A DNA stretch of 64,000 nt from contig PVNI01000005.1 in the NCBI GenBank assembly GCA_003001795.1, positions 186,001-250,000 of the forward strand, in the 5' to 3' direction. Below the pieces are notes generated by a model that was given only the letters and a program-made list of their open reading frames with translations, was not told the origin of the DNA and made no database searches. A program made the position numbers and the translations under genes. The stretch is from Actinomadura viridilutea (lineage in GTDB: Bacteria > Actinomycetota > Actinomycetes > Streptosporangiales > Streptosporangiaceae). Positions 53,824-62,329 of this stretch are shown here, one piece after another; the first letter of the stretch is position 1, and every line of letters begins with the position of its first letter.

Positions 53824-53926
53824 AGTCTCGGCTGCGGCGCAGCGGCTCAGAAGCAGCCCTACATTGCGGAACAGAGGGGTTGGTGTTTCGTGTCCAGCCT
53901 CTATGAGGAAATGAGTCAGCTACCGG

Positions 53927-55120
53927 CTAGGCGCTCATGCGGGCGTGGAGCCGCCGCAGCGCTTCATGAACAGTCCTCCGCATATCCACTAGATGAGTCA
54001 CTACGGACCTCGCCGAGGGGTGGTAACGCGTCATCTGCGGTGCCGTACGATCGGCGGCCACGAGCCGTTCAAGCGCAGTGTCGTAGTTTCCGAGTTCGAC
54101 GTGCACTCGGGACATGTCGATGTGATGGTGTGCGCGACGTTCCGCCGCTAGTCCGGCCAGCAAGGGAGCCGGAATCTGCTCGTCCCGCCGGACCGCCTCG
54201 TCGAGGTCGCCCAGCTCCAATGCGATCGCCGCGCCATGAATGGCGATGTTCCCGGGGTTGAAATCGGTGCCGTGCGCGTCCAGGGAGGGCCCGCCGGCTG
54301 CCCGGCTCACCTCGACGGCCTGCTCGTAGTGCTCCCACGCGTCCGACGGCCTTCGGCCACGGGCCGAGACCACGGCCGCACGCAGATGGAGAGAGCCGAG
54401 CACCTCGGTCGCATCAAGCCTGGCCCGGTCCACTCGGCTGATCGAACGGTCGAGCAGACGGACCGCCGGCCCGTAGGCGGCGACCCCCATCATCAGCAGC
54501 GCCCGCCGGTGCGTGATCATCAACGGAAGGTGCGGGTCCTCCGACTGCCGGGCGGAGACGGCGGCGCGCTCCATGATCTGCCCGGACAGGTCGTTGTACC
54601 CGAGGCGTCGCGTGAGGGACGCCGCGATGTTGTGAGCACGGTTGAGCAGAGTCCAGGCGCGCGGGCCGCCCACCTCGTAGGCGTGCCAGGTGAGTTCTTC
54701 GATGAGGGCAGGCAGGCGGGCGCTGAGTTGGACGTGGCGTGCCTGGTGGCGCAACTGCAAAGCGGCGTCGATCGCAGCGGCCAGCTGATCGAGCGTTCGC
54801 GGCGGTACGTCCAAGTCAGGACCGACATCGACGCAGGCCATCGCGCGCCGCAGATCAGAGATTGCGCCGTGGACTTGGTCTTCATGTGGCGTGTGGCCAC
54901 GGTAGGGCTGTCCGTAAATTTCCGCGGGGTCCACGCTGAGAGCCGCGGCCACAGCCGCCACGAACGCAGGAGTGGCGACCTTGTGCCCCGCCTCCACCTG
55001 CGCCAGGTGGGACCGCGAATACTTCGCACGTTGCGCCAGCCCTTGCTGGGTGAGGCCGCGCCTCTTGCGCGCCCGTGCTATGCGTTTGCCCACGTGCACG
55101 GGGGTGGCATCGTCGGACAT
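53927..55120 (-). CDS. XRE regulator with TPR-like domain, tandem copy A
   Basis: A 397-residue protein with an XRE helix-turn-helix at residues 8-68 (VGKRIARARKRRGLTQQGLAQRAKYSRSHLAQVEAGHKVATPAFV in outline) and a long helical, TPR-like C-terminal domain (e.g. AIHGAAIALELGDLDEAVRRDEQI, SRVHVELGNYDTALERL). Ribosome site AGGAGAGGT. It is about half identical over its full length to the next gene at 55222, with equal length, so the two are tandem paralogs. The ligand and targets are unknown. Confidence 0.88.
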   Translation of the reverse strand: MSDDATPVHVGKRIARARKRRGLTQQGLAQRAKYSRSHLAQVEAGHKVATPAFVAAVAAALSVDPAEIYGQPYRGHTPHEDQVHGAISDLRRAMACVDVGPDLDVPPRTLDQLAAAIDAALQLRHQARHVQLSARLPALIEELTWHAYEVGGPRAWTLLNRAHNIAASLTRRLGYNDLSGQIMERAAVSARQSEDPHLPLMITHRRALLMMGVAAYGPAVRLLDRSISRVDRARLDATEVLGSLHLRAAVVSARGRRPSDAWEHYEQAVEVSRAAGGPSLDAHGTDFNPGNIAIHGAAIALELGDLDEAVRRDEQIPAPLLAGLAAERRAHHHIDMSRVHVELGNYDTALERLVAADRTAPQMTRYHPSARSVVTHLVDMRRTVHEALRRLHARMSA

Positions 55121-55221
55121 CGGCCCTGCACCTCTCCTGCCCGGTCGCAGTCTCAGGCTACGGCGCAGGTCCGTCGTGCGTCCCGTGTGCTGACGTCCGT
55201 GGTTAGGGCGTCACGAAGCGG

Positions 55222-56415
55222 CTATGTGCGCATGCGGTGGTGGAGCCGCCGAAGCGGTTCGGGGAGCGTGCGCCGGACGCCTACCAAGTGAGTCACCACA
55301 GAACGCGCCGTCGGGTGGAAGGTGACCATCTGCGGGGCGATGCGGTCGGCGCTCTCCAGCCGTGCCTCTGCCTTGCTGTAGTTCCCTGTCTCCACGTGGA
55401 CGCGCGACATGTCGATCTCGTGGTGCGCGCGCCGCTCGGGAGGCAGCTTCGCCAGCGTGGGCTCGCCGATCTCGTGGTCACGGCGCGCCGCCTCGTCCAT
55501 GTCACCGAGCTCGACCGCGACGGCGGCCCCGTGGATGGCGACGTTCGCGGGCGTGAACTCCAGCAGATGCACCGGCGTCCCGACGCGTCCCCGGCGGATG
55601 CGTTCAGCCGCCCTCCTCCAGTAATCCCACGCCCGAGAGCTGTACTCGTCGTGGTCCCGCGCCGCGCGCGCCGCGATGATGGCCGACCGCAACTCGATCG
55701 CGCCGCCGACTTCGCCGCCGTCGGGGCTGTCGTCATCGACGTTCGCCGCTGCCTGGTCCAGCAGTTTGAGCGCGGGCTTGGGCTCGTTCAGGTTCATCAG
55801 AATCAAAGCCCGGACCAGCGTCACCAGCAGCGGCAGGTTCGGATCTTGCGACCGTCGTGCCGCGTCGGCGCCGCATCCGAGCAGGGCCAGGGCGTCACCG
55901 CTGTAACCGAGCCGGCGCGTGAGGCTGCCCGCGGCGCGGAATGCCCGAGACAGCAGTCCCCAGGCTCGCGGGTCGTCGGTCTCGTACGCCCAGTGCATGA
56001 GCTCTTCGAGCACGGCTGGGAGCCGTTCCCCGATCTTAGTGAGCTGCGCTTTGAGCATCAGCCGCTGCGCGGTGGCGACCTCGGCGGCGAGCACATCGAG
56101 ACTGCGGGGAGGGCTCGCGAGTTCAGGCCCTACATCGACGTACGCCAGGACGCGACGCAGTTGGGGAACAGCCGCGTGCACATGGTCGTCGTGCCCGTAC
56201 GGCTGTCCCCACAGCACGGACGGATCGACGCCCAGCGCGGCGGCCGTCGCGGCGACGAACGCGGGAGTGGCGACCTTGTGGCCGGCCTCTACCTGCACCA
56301 GATAGGACCGGGAGTAGTTCGCACGCTGCGCCAGCCCGATCTGTGTCAGGTCGCGCTTCTTCCGCCAGCGGGCGATGCGCCTGCCCACGTGCTCCGGGGT
56401 TGCGTCGTCGACCAT
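55222..56415 (-). CDS. XRE regulator with TPR-like domain, tandem copy B
   Basis: A 397-residue paralog of the gene at 53927-55120, sharing the N-terminal order DDATPxHVGxRIARxRKxR, the recognition helix region YSRSYLVQVEAGHKVATPAFVAA (with one or two changes), and the end LESADRIAPQM, HPTARSVVTHLVGVRRT. The domain after residue 75 is helical with TPR-like pairs. AGGAGAGGT precedes the ATG. These regulators resemble those that work with quorum-type peptides or small partner proteins, but no partner is evident other than the small genes nearby. Confidence 0.88.
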   Translation of the reverse strand: MVDDATPEHVGRRIARWRKKRDLTQIGLAQRANYSRSYLVQVEAGHKVATPAFVAATAAALGVDPSVLWGQPYGHDDHVHAAVPQLRRVLAYVDVGPELASPPRSLDVLAAEVATAQRLMLKAQLTKIGERLPAVLEELMHWAYETDDPRAWGLLSRAFRAAGSLTRRLGYSGDALALLGCGADAARRSQDPNLPLLVTLVRALILMNLNEPKPALKLLDQAAANVDDDSPDGGEVGGAIELRSAIIAARAARDHDEYSSRAWDYWRRAAERIRRGRVGTPVHLLEFTPANVAIHGAAVAVELGDMDEAARRDHEIGEPTLAKLPPERRAHHEIDMSRVHVETGNYSKAEARLESADRIAPQMVTFHPTARSVVTHLVGVRRTLPEPLRRLHHRMRT

Positions 56416-56495
56416 CGACCCCTACCTCTCCTGAGCGGCCGCATTTTCAGGCTACGACCCGGGCTGCTTCTGGGAGACGGGAGAGCGATCAGCAG

Positions 56496-56741
56496 TTACA
56501 TCACCGACGGGGCGGACGAGGACGACGTCGGCCACATGCCGTCCTTGAGCTGCGTGACGATCGGCTCATCCGACGCCACCAGCCGTTCCCATTCCTGCGG
56601 GTCGTCGCGGCGAGACAACGGCACCAGCTCGCCGTCCCGGACGACCCACACTGTCTCAGGGATGAAGAGCCGCCGGTCAACAGGCGGAAGCCCGACGACC
56701 CTGGTCACGACGCCTGTCCCGTCCCGCCGGAGGCACCGCAC
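56496..56741 (-). CDS. Small hypothetical protein
   Basis: An 81-residue protein if the GTG at 56741 (after AAAGGAAC) is the start; the frame is open to 56858. It reads TRVVGLPPVDRRLFIPETVWVVRDGELVPLS and then RRDDPQEWERLVASDEPIVTQL, a small soluble fold with no membrane part. The same direction as the XRE genes, and 80 bases upstream of copy B, suggest co-expression. Not recognised. Confidence 0.55.
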   Translation of the reverse strand: MRCLRRDGTGVVTRVVGLPPVDRRLFIPETVWVVRDGELVPLSRRDDPQEWERLVASDEPIVTQLKDGMWPTSSSSAPSVM

Positions 56742-57015
56742 GCTTGTTCCTTTGCATGCTTCCCCATTGCATGCGCCCTTCTGCCAGCGTTCTCCGGACC
56801 CCGCAGCGGAACATAGCGTCACCACTCGCCCTACGCCTGTCACCCGGCGGTCCAACACGTGTCACCGTCGTTCGATGACGCTTCTCAGACCACGGGCGCC
56901 GTGTCCACGCCTCGCTATCGAGTTGACGTTGTGCTCTGACCTGGCCAGAGTGACGTTCTGTCTGTCTGTGCCGCTATGGTCACGACCGGACACGAAGGGT
57001 AAGGAAAGGGCAGAG

Positions 57016-57567
57016 GTGACGTTGCGTAGAGGCCTGCGCATCGCGATGGCCGCGGGGGCGTTCGTGGTGGCGGCCACCGGATGTTCAGTCTTCGGCAAGG
57101 GCGGGGACTCCGAGGGCTCGTCCGCCAACCCCAAGAGCACGGCGGCCCCGAGCGTCGACGTGAACAAGACCGTGGCCAAGGCCACCTTCCCGTCGCCGCT
57201 GGCGGACGGCGCCACGGTGGACGTCAAGATCCACGGCTTGCACAGGACCGGGAAGCTGGCCGTGCTCAGCGTGTCGCTGACGCCGCACGTGCCGGGCGAG
57301 CACGACGACGACATCAGTCCATACGACATCAACGGCAATCGCGGGCTCTACCCGTACCTGGTCGACCCGGTGAACGCCAAGCGGCATGTCGTCCTCAAGG
57401 ACGCCAAGGGCGCAGAGCTCGGCTCCCATGACGTGTTCACCAACGGCCGCAACAACACGCCCATGTACCTGCGGTACACCTTCGCGGCGCCGCCGGAGAA
57501 CGTGTCGACGGTGGACGTCTACATCGGGGAATGGCCACCGTTCCGCAACGTGCCATTGGAGCGGTGA
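57016..57567 (+). CDS. Lipoprotein of unknown function
   Basis: A 183-residue protein from a GTG at 57016 (after AAGGAAAGGGCAGAG). It has a signal peptide with the lipobox VVAATGC (Cys about residue 23), a Ser/Gly linker and a beta-rich domain similar in pattern to DUF4352-type immunoglobulin-like modules (DVKIHGLHRTGKLAVLSVSLTP, YLRYTFAAPPENVSTVDVYIG). The stop overlaps the start of the OmpA gene (TGATG), so both are made together and are probably partners at the cell surface. Confidence 0.8.
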   Translation: MTLRRGLRIAMAAGAFVVAATGCSVFGKGGDSEGSSANPKSTAAPSVDVNKTVAKATFPSPLADGATVDVKIHGLHRTGKLAVLSVSLTPHVPGEHDDDISPYDINGNRGLYPYLVDPVNAKRHVVLKDAKGAELGSHDVFTNGRNNTPMYLRYTFAAPPENVSTVDVYIGEWPPFRNVPLER

Positions 57568-58184
57568 TGGAGCGCCGGAAGCCACGTTCGCCTCGGCCCG
57601 TCAGAGCGCTGGTGTTCCTGCTCGCCGGGGTGGTCTGCATCGGTGCGGTCGGCACCGGGTCGGCTGCGGGGACCGTGGTGGCAGACCCCAGCCCCAGTCC
57701 CCTTCCGGAGGTGCCGGACGCCAACATCCAGAAGAGCATCGTGCCGATCCAGCCGACGACCGTCGACCTTCAGCTGCCGGCCTCGATCACCCCTCTGCAG
57801 AGCGAAACCGCCTCCAACGGGCGGGTCACGGTGACCTTGGCGTCGGACGTGCTGTTCGACTTCGACAAGGCGACGCTCACCGCCGACGCGCGCCGCCGGA
57901 TCGCCGAGCTTGCCGCGAGAATCCGCCAGACGTCCGGGGCGGTGCGGGTGGACGGGTACACCGACGCGAAGGGAACTCCCGCCTACAACCTGCGGCTGTC
58001 CAAGGCGCGTGCTGCGGCCGTCAAGGCGGCGCTGGAGCAGGCACTGTCCGGGAGCAACGTGCGCGTCACGGCGATCGGACACGGCGAAGCGAACCCGGTC
58101 GCGCCCAACACCATCGGCGGCAAGGACAATCCGGCGGGCCGGGCCAAGAACCGCCGCGTCACGGTGACCTTCCGCCAGAGCTGA
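57567..58184 (+). CDS. OmpA-family exported protein
   Basis: A 205-residue protein with a signal peptide (hydrophobic core VRALVFLLAGVVCIGAVGT), a Pro-rich linker and a C-terminal OmpA domain (about residues 85-205): SDVLFDFDKATLTADARRRIAEL, VDGYTDAKGTPAYNLRLSKARAAAVKAAL (in parts) and GEANPVAPN, RAKNRRV. The peptidoglycan-binding Asp (GYTD) and Arg (SKARA) are conserved, so it should bind the wall non-covalently. Such domains are rare in cells without an outer membrane but occur in actinomycetes in this lipoprotein-OmpA pairing. Confidence 0.92.
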   Translation: MERRKPRSPRPVRALVFLLAGVVCIGAVGTGSAAGTVVADPSPSPLPEVPDANIQKSIVPIQPTTVDLQLPASITPLQSETASNGRVTVTLASDVLFDFDKATLTADARRRIAELAARIRQTSGAVRVDGYTDAKGTPAYNLRLSKARAAAVKAALEQALSGSNVRVTAIGHGEANPVAPNTIGGKDNPAGRAKNRRVTVTFRQS

Positions 58185-58807
58185 GGTCATTGCCCTCCCA
58201 CGGACGGTCGCCAAGGTCATCTAGCTGTATCGCCGCACCAACGTCCGGTGCCGCTGTTTCAGCGCCAGATTCATTGGTGAGGGTCGGATACGACTCGCGC
58301 CTGGTTTGGGGACAGGCCGCCGCGGCGGGTGTGCCCGTTCGCCACCCCCGGACACCGCGGCCGCGTGCCGTTGGCACCGGGTGCAGCAGGTCGCCACGGC
58401 CAGGCCATCGTGGCCGCTGGTCGGGCCGGCTCCTGGGGACGGCGCTTAAACGTGCCGCATCGGCTCGCAGGCCATGTGAGCGAAGCGCGCCCCGCAAGGT
58501 GCCGCACTGGTGCCCCCGTCGTCGCCACCGGATAACTGCCCTCTGCCACGAAGTGCGCGCCTGGCTTCATCGCGCCCCGGCCATGGATGCGCGTGACCAC
58601 CAGCGTCGCAATCCAGGGCCGACGCACGGCGTCCCCGGCACGTCCGCCTATCGCTGTGCCACGCGAGCGCACGTCGGCCGCCAAAAGCGCATGAGCCTGC
58701 ACACTGGCCGGCGCGTCCCCAAAAAGCGTGCAGGCATTCTGGCCGGGACGCTCGGCAGCTCGCGCCGCCAGGCGTCCTGGATGGCGTCGGCGCGGTCGCG
58801 CGGCGGG
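58185..58807. other. 623-bp gap with no credible gene
   Basis: Open frames exist on both strands but lack ribosome sites, family likeness and the G/C third-position bias of nearby genes. GCCTGCAC (58695-58702) and its complement (58728-58735) form an 8-bp inverted repeat close to the SDR end. The region may be decayed sequence. Confidence 0.5.
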
Positions 58808-59530
58808 TCAGCGGCCGCGTTCGGCTCCGCCGTTCACCTGGATGATCTGCGCGGTGACGTGCCCGGCGCCGGGCGAGGCGAGCCAGTACACGGTCTCGGC
58901 GACGTCCTGCGGCGTCCCGGCCCGGCCGGTGTGGGTCTGGGCGATGAGCGTCGCGCGGCGTTCGTCGTCCATGGTGTCGCGGAAGAACTCGGTGTTCTCG
59001 ATGTATCCAGGGGCGACCACGTTCACCGTGATGCCGCGCGGCCCGAGGGCGGCGGCGAGATCGAACGCGTACGGATGCAGGGTCGCCTTCATCGGCCCGT
59101 ACGAGGTGCCGTTCGACCTGCGGAAGGCCGCGATCGAGCTGATGAACACGATGCGCCCGGACGGGTTGAGCAGATCGCGGAACGCCTCGGTCGGCAGCAC
59201 CGCCGTCAGCACGTTGGCCCGGAAGTTGGCCGTCCACCGCTCCGCGACGCCGCCGAGGTCGCCGTGCCGTTCGACGTTGCCGCCCGCGTTGTTGTCCAGC
59301 ACGTCGATCGAGCCGAAGCGGTCGGCCAGGGCGGCGCGCACCCGCTCGACCTGCGCCGGCTCGCTCAGGTCGGCGGGCAGCGCGGTGGCGCCCAGCTCCC
59401 CGGCCGCCTTCTCCAGGACGTCCGCGCGGCGACCGATGATCACCACCCGGTCCCCGTCCGCCGCGAAGCGCGCCGCCACCGCCCTGCCGATGCCGGTGCC
59501 CCCGCCGCTGACCACGATCGTGCGTGCCAT
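58808..59530 (-). CDS. SDR-family oxidoreductase (FabG-like)
   Basis: A 240-residue short-chain dehydrogenase. NADP loop TIVVSGGGTGIGRAVA (residues 4-19) with RR after strand 2 favouring NADPH, LDNNAGG (NAG motif, about 78-84), catalytic Ser in VFISSIAAF (about 127) and YxxxK in SYGPMK (about 142-147), with VAPGYIENTEF substrate loop. A GGGGG ribosome site precedes the ATG. It lies 206 bases downstream of the MmpL gene on the same strand, so it may reduce a ketone of the lipid built by the FAAL/PKS genes, comparable in position to the reductase of mycolate synthesis, but this is inferred. Confidence 0.92.
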   Translation of the reverse strand: MARTIVVSGGGTGIGRAVAARFAADGDRVVIIGRRADVLEKAAGELGATALPADLSEPAQVERVRAALADRFGSIDVLDNNAGGNVERHGDLGGVAERWTANFRANVLTAVLPTEAFRDLLNPSGRIVFISSIAAFRRSNGTSYGPMKATLHPYAFDLAAALGPRGITVNVVAPGYIENTEFFRDTMDDERRATLIAQTHTGRAGTPQDVAETVYWLASPGAGHVTAQIIQVNGGAERGR

Positions 59531-59560
59531 GCCGACCCCCTGGCGTTGGATCTGAAGTCA

Positions 59561-59609
59561 GAGCCTCAGCCGGCTCTGGGTGGTGAGTCTTCCAGGTCGG
59601 CTCTGGGTG
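59561..59609. repeat. Direct repeats between SDR and MmpL genes
   Basis: CGGCTCTGGGTG occurs at 59571-59582 and again at 59598-59609. The first copy overlaps an inverted pair GAGCC (59561-59565) and GGCTC (59572-59576). This could be a regulator site or a weak hairpin. Confidence 0.4.
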
Positions 59610-59736
59610 AAAGCCGCCGACCGGGACGAACGAGGGTCAGCAGGTGGGGCGACCCGTGCGACACGGTGACGATCTGCGCCGGTCTCCGCGTCGTGCGTGC
59701 ACCGCCGGGGCCGTCCGACGCGGCCGACCGCGGCGG

Positions 59737-62253
59737 CTACTCGTCGTCCTCCCAGCGCAAGAGTCCTTTGTGCGGCTCGGATACGCCCTGAGCGGCGTGC
59801 CGTCGCGGGGGTTCTGACTGCCCGTTCGCCTCGGGGCGTCCCCGCCGCGTGCCGTTGGTGTCGGGCGCTGCGGCGGTCCGGTCCGGCGGGACCTCGGAGG
59901 CAGTGGGGGCGGGCTCCCACTGCAAGGGGATGGGAGGCGGAGACGTGGGGGCGGCCTCGAACACGTCGTCGCGTTCGCGCAGGTCCATGTGGGAGTGGAG
60001 ACCGGCGAGGGGGCGCGGCAGCCACCAGTTGGCGGCGCCCATGAAGCGCATGGTGGCGGGGACGAGCAGCGAACGGACGAGCACCGCGTCCACCACCACC
60101 GCCACGAACATGCCGACGCCGATGAGCTTGACCACGGTGATGCCCGCCGTGCTGAACGCGGCGATGACCACGAGGAACAGCAGGGCGGCGCTGGTGATGA
60201 TGCCGCCGGTGCGCTGCATGCCGACCGCGACGGCGGTCCGGTTGTCGCGGGTGCGGTCCCACTCCTCGCGGATCCGGCTGAGCAGGAACACCTCGTAGTC
60301 CATCGACAGGCCGAACACCACCGCCAGGATGAGGATCATGCTGGTGGCCTCGACGCCGCCGGTGGGGGTGAAGTCGAGCGGCCCGGCCAGGTGGCCGTAC
60401 TGGAAGCCCCACACGATCACGCCGAACGACGCGCCGATGGACAGCACGTTCATGGCGATCGCCTTGAGCGGCAGGACGATCGACCCGAAGAACATGAACA
60501 GCAGCAGGAACGTGGCCGCGCCCACGAACACCGCCATCTTCGGCAGGCTGCGCATGAGGCTGGCCATCAGGTCCATCTGCGCGGCCGTGCTGCCGCCGAC
60601 GTCGATGTGCAGCGGGTAGCCGTCCTTGGTGAGGGTCATCGCCCGGATGCGTTTGACCAGGTCCTGCGCCTGCGGCGCCATCGGCTCGTATTGGTGGGTG
60701 ACGGAGATGCGCACGCCGCCGTACGTGCCGGAGTAGCCGGTGAAGCGGGCGTCGGTCACGCCGGGCAGGGCGGCCAGGCGCTTGCGGAAGTCCTCCAGGT
60801 AGGGCGGGATGCCGCCGCCCTTCTGCGTCGGCCGCCAGTTGCGCGGGATGAGGTCTCCGGAGACGACGACGTCGATGGGTTCGGCCGTGCCGTTGGGGAA
60901 GTCGCGTTTGGCCGTCTCCACGACGGCGCGCGTGGGGCTGTCCTTGGGCAGGACGCGCGCGTCCACGCTGGAGAACTGCACGTTGAGGAACGGCCCGAAC
61001 AGCACCCCCAGGATCGCCAGCGTCACGGCGAAGTACGGCAGGGGATGCCGCATCACGCTGTGGCCGAGCCTGTACCAGAACCCCGAGTCGGGGTCGCGCT
61101 GCGCGCGATTGGAGGTGGGGCGCCGCCACGGCATGCGCCCGAACTCGACCTTGGGGCCGAGCAGCGCCAAAAGGGTCGGCAGCAGGACGGTCGCGCCGAA
61201 CACCGCGACGAGCACGGTCGCGATGCCCGCCAGTCCGATCGTCCGCAGGAACATCTGCGGGAACAGCAGCAGGCCGCCGAGGGCCGCCGATACTGTCACG
61301 CCGGAGACGACGATGGTGCGTCCCGCCGTGGCGAGGGTGCGGGCGAGCGCCGCCTCGCGGATCGGCGCCAGCGTCTTCTTGTAGGCCTTCTTCGCGGCGC
61401 GGCGTTCGCGGCGGCCGCGGACGGTCTTCCACGGCTTGCCGTCGGGGACGCCGTGCGCCGCCATGCCGCGCTTCAGCTCCTCCCGGAACCGGGAGACGAC
61501 GAACAGCGAGTAGTCGATGGCCAGTCCGACGCCCATCATCGTGACGACCTCCAGCGCGAAGGACGTCACGTCGGTGACGTACGTGACGGCGTGCACGACC
61601 GCCAGGCCGCCGACGATGGCGAACACCGCGACCGCCATCGGCAGCAGCGACGCGGTGATCGCGCCGAACACCAGCAGCAGCAGGACCAGCAGCGGCAGGG
61701 CCGTGATCGTCTCGGCGCGGACGATGTCGGTGACGACCTGCTCGCCGAACTCCAAGCCGAGCGGGACGCTGCCGCCGATCCGGGTGTCGAGGCCGGGCGC
61801 GGCGAGCCGGTCCTTGATGGCCTCGTAGTCGCGCGCCTTGGCGGCGTCGCCGGGTCCGCGCAGCTTGATGGCCACGAACGTCTGGTGCCGGTCGCGGGAG
61901 ACGAACGGGGCGGCGTCGCGGCCCTGGAACGACCAGTACGACATCTGCTCGGCCACCCGGTCGGTGGGCAGGCGCGCGACGGTCGTCACCACGGCGGCCA
62001 TGTACCGCGGGTCGTCCACCGTCATGGTGTCGCTGCGGTACAGCACGAGGACGTCGGGGTTGGTGCTGCCGAAGTAGGTGGCGCCCAGTTTGGCGACGAG
62101 GGTCGACGACGCGTTCGGGTCCTCGAACCCGCCCTGCTTGAACCGCTCGAACACCCCCATGCCCCATCCGCCGGCCAGCACGGCGGCCAGCAGGATCGAC
62201 ACGAGAGCGGCCCAGCGCCGTCGGTGGATGAGACGCCCCAGCCCGGCGAGCAT
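59737..62253 (-). CDS. MmpL-family RND lipid transporter
   Basis: An 838-residue membrane transporter from the ATG at 62253 (after GGGAGGACC). It has the MmpL duplication: helix 1, a large outside domain, five helices, then the same again. The proton-relay Asp-Tyr pairs are present twice, GLAIDYSLFVVSRFREEL (about residue 250) and GLSMDYEVFLLSRIREEW (about 650), as in MmpL3. The C-terminal tail (after about 755) is long, Pro-rich and acidic at the end (RWEDDE). MmpL proteins move lipids or lipid precursors across the membrane. The gene follows the FAAL gene by 76 bases, implying export of the lipid whose synthesis FAAL starts. Confidence 0.94.
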   Translation of the reverse strand: MLAGLGRLIHRRRWAALVSILLAAVLAGGWGMGVFERFKQGGFEDPNASSTLVAKLGATYFGSTNPDVLVLYRSDTMTVDDPRYMAAVVTTVARLPTDRVAEQMSYWSFQGRDAAPFVSRDRHQTFVAIKLRGPGDAAKARDYEAIKDRLAAPGLDTRIGGSVPLGLEFGEQVVTDIVRAETITALPLLVLLLLVFGAITASLLPMAVAVFAIVGGLAVVHAVTYVTDVTSFALEVVTMMGVGLAIDYSLFVVSRFREELKRGMAAHGVPDGKPWKTVRGRRERRAAKKAYKKTLAPIREAALARTLATAGRTIVVSGVTVSAALGGLLLFPQMFLRTIGLAGIATVLVAVFGATVLLPTLLALLGPKVEFGRMPWRRPTSNRAQRDPDSGFWYRLGHSVMRHPLPYFAVTLAILGVLFGPFLNVQFSSVDARVLPKDSPTRAVVETAKRDFPNGTAEPIDVVVSGDLIPRNWRPTQKGGGIPPYLEDFRKRLAALPGVTDARFTGYSGTYGGVRISVTHQYEPMAPQAQDLVKRIRAMTLTKDGYPLHIDVGGSTAAQMDLMASLMRSLPKMAVFVGAATFLLLFMFFGSIVLPLKAIAMNVLSIGASFGVIVWGFQYGHLAGPLDFTPTGGVEATSMILILAVVFGLSMDYEVFLLSRIREEWDRTRDNRTAVAVGMQRTGGIITSAALLFLVVIAAFSTAGITVVKLIGVGMFVAVVVDAVLVRSLLVPATMRFMGAANWWLPRPLAGLHSHMDLRERDDVFEAAPTSPPPIPLQWEPAPTASEVPPDRTAAAPDTNGTRRGRPEANGQSEPPRRHAAQGVSEPHKGLLRWEDDE

Positions 62254-62329
62254 GGTCCTCCCGTGGTGTCGGGGCCGCCGGGTGCGGCCGGCGGCCGTGG
62301 CCCCGGCCCGCGCGGCCGGGGGCGGTCGG

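Noticed and set aside
58271..58702. 143-codon minus-strand frame in the gap before the SDR gene
   Set aside because: Mixed composition, no ribosome site, overlaps other equal-quality frames; probably chance.
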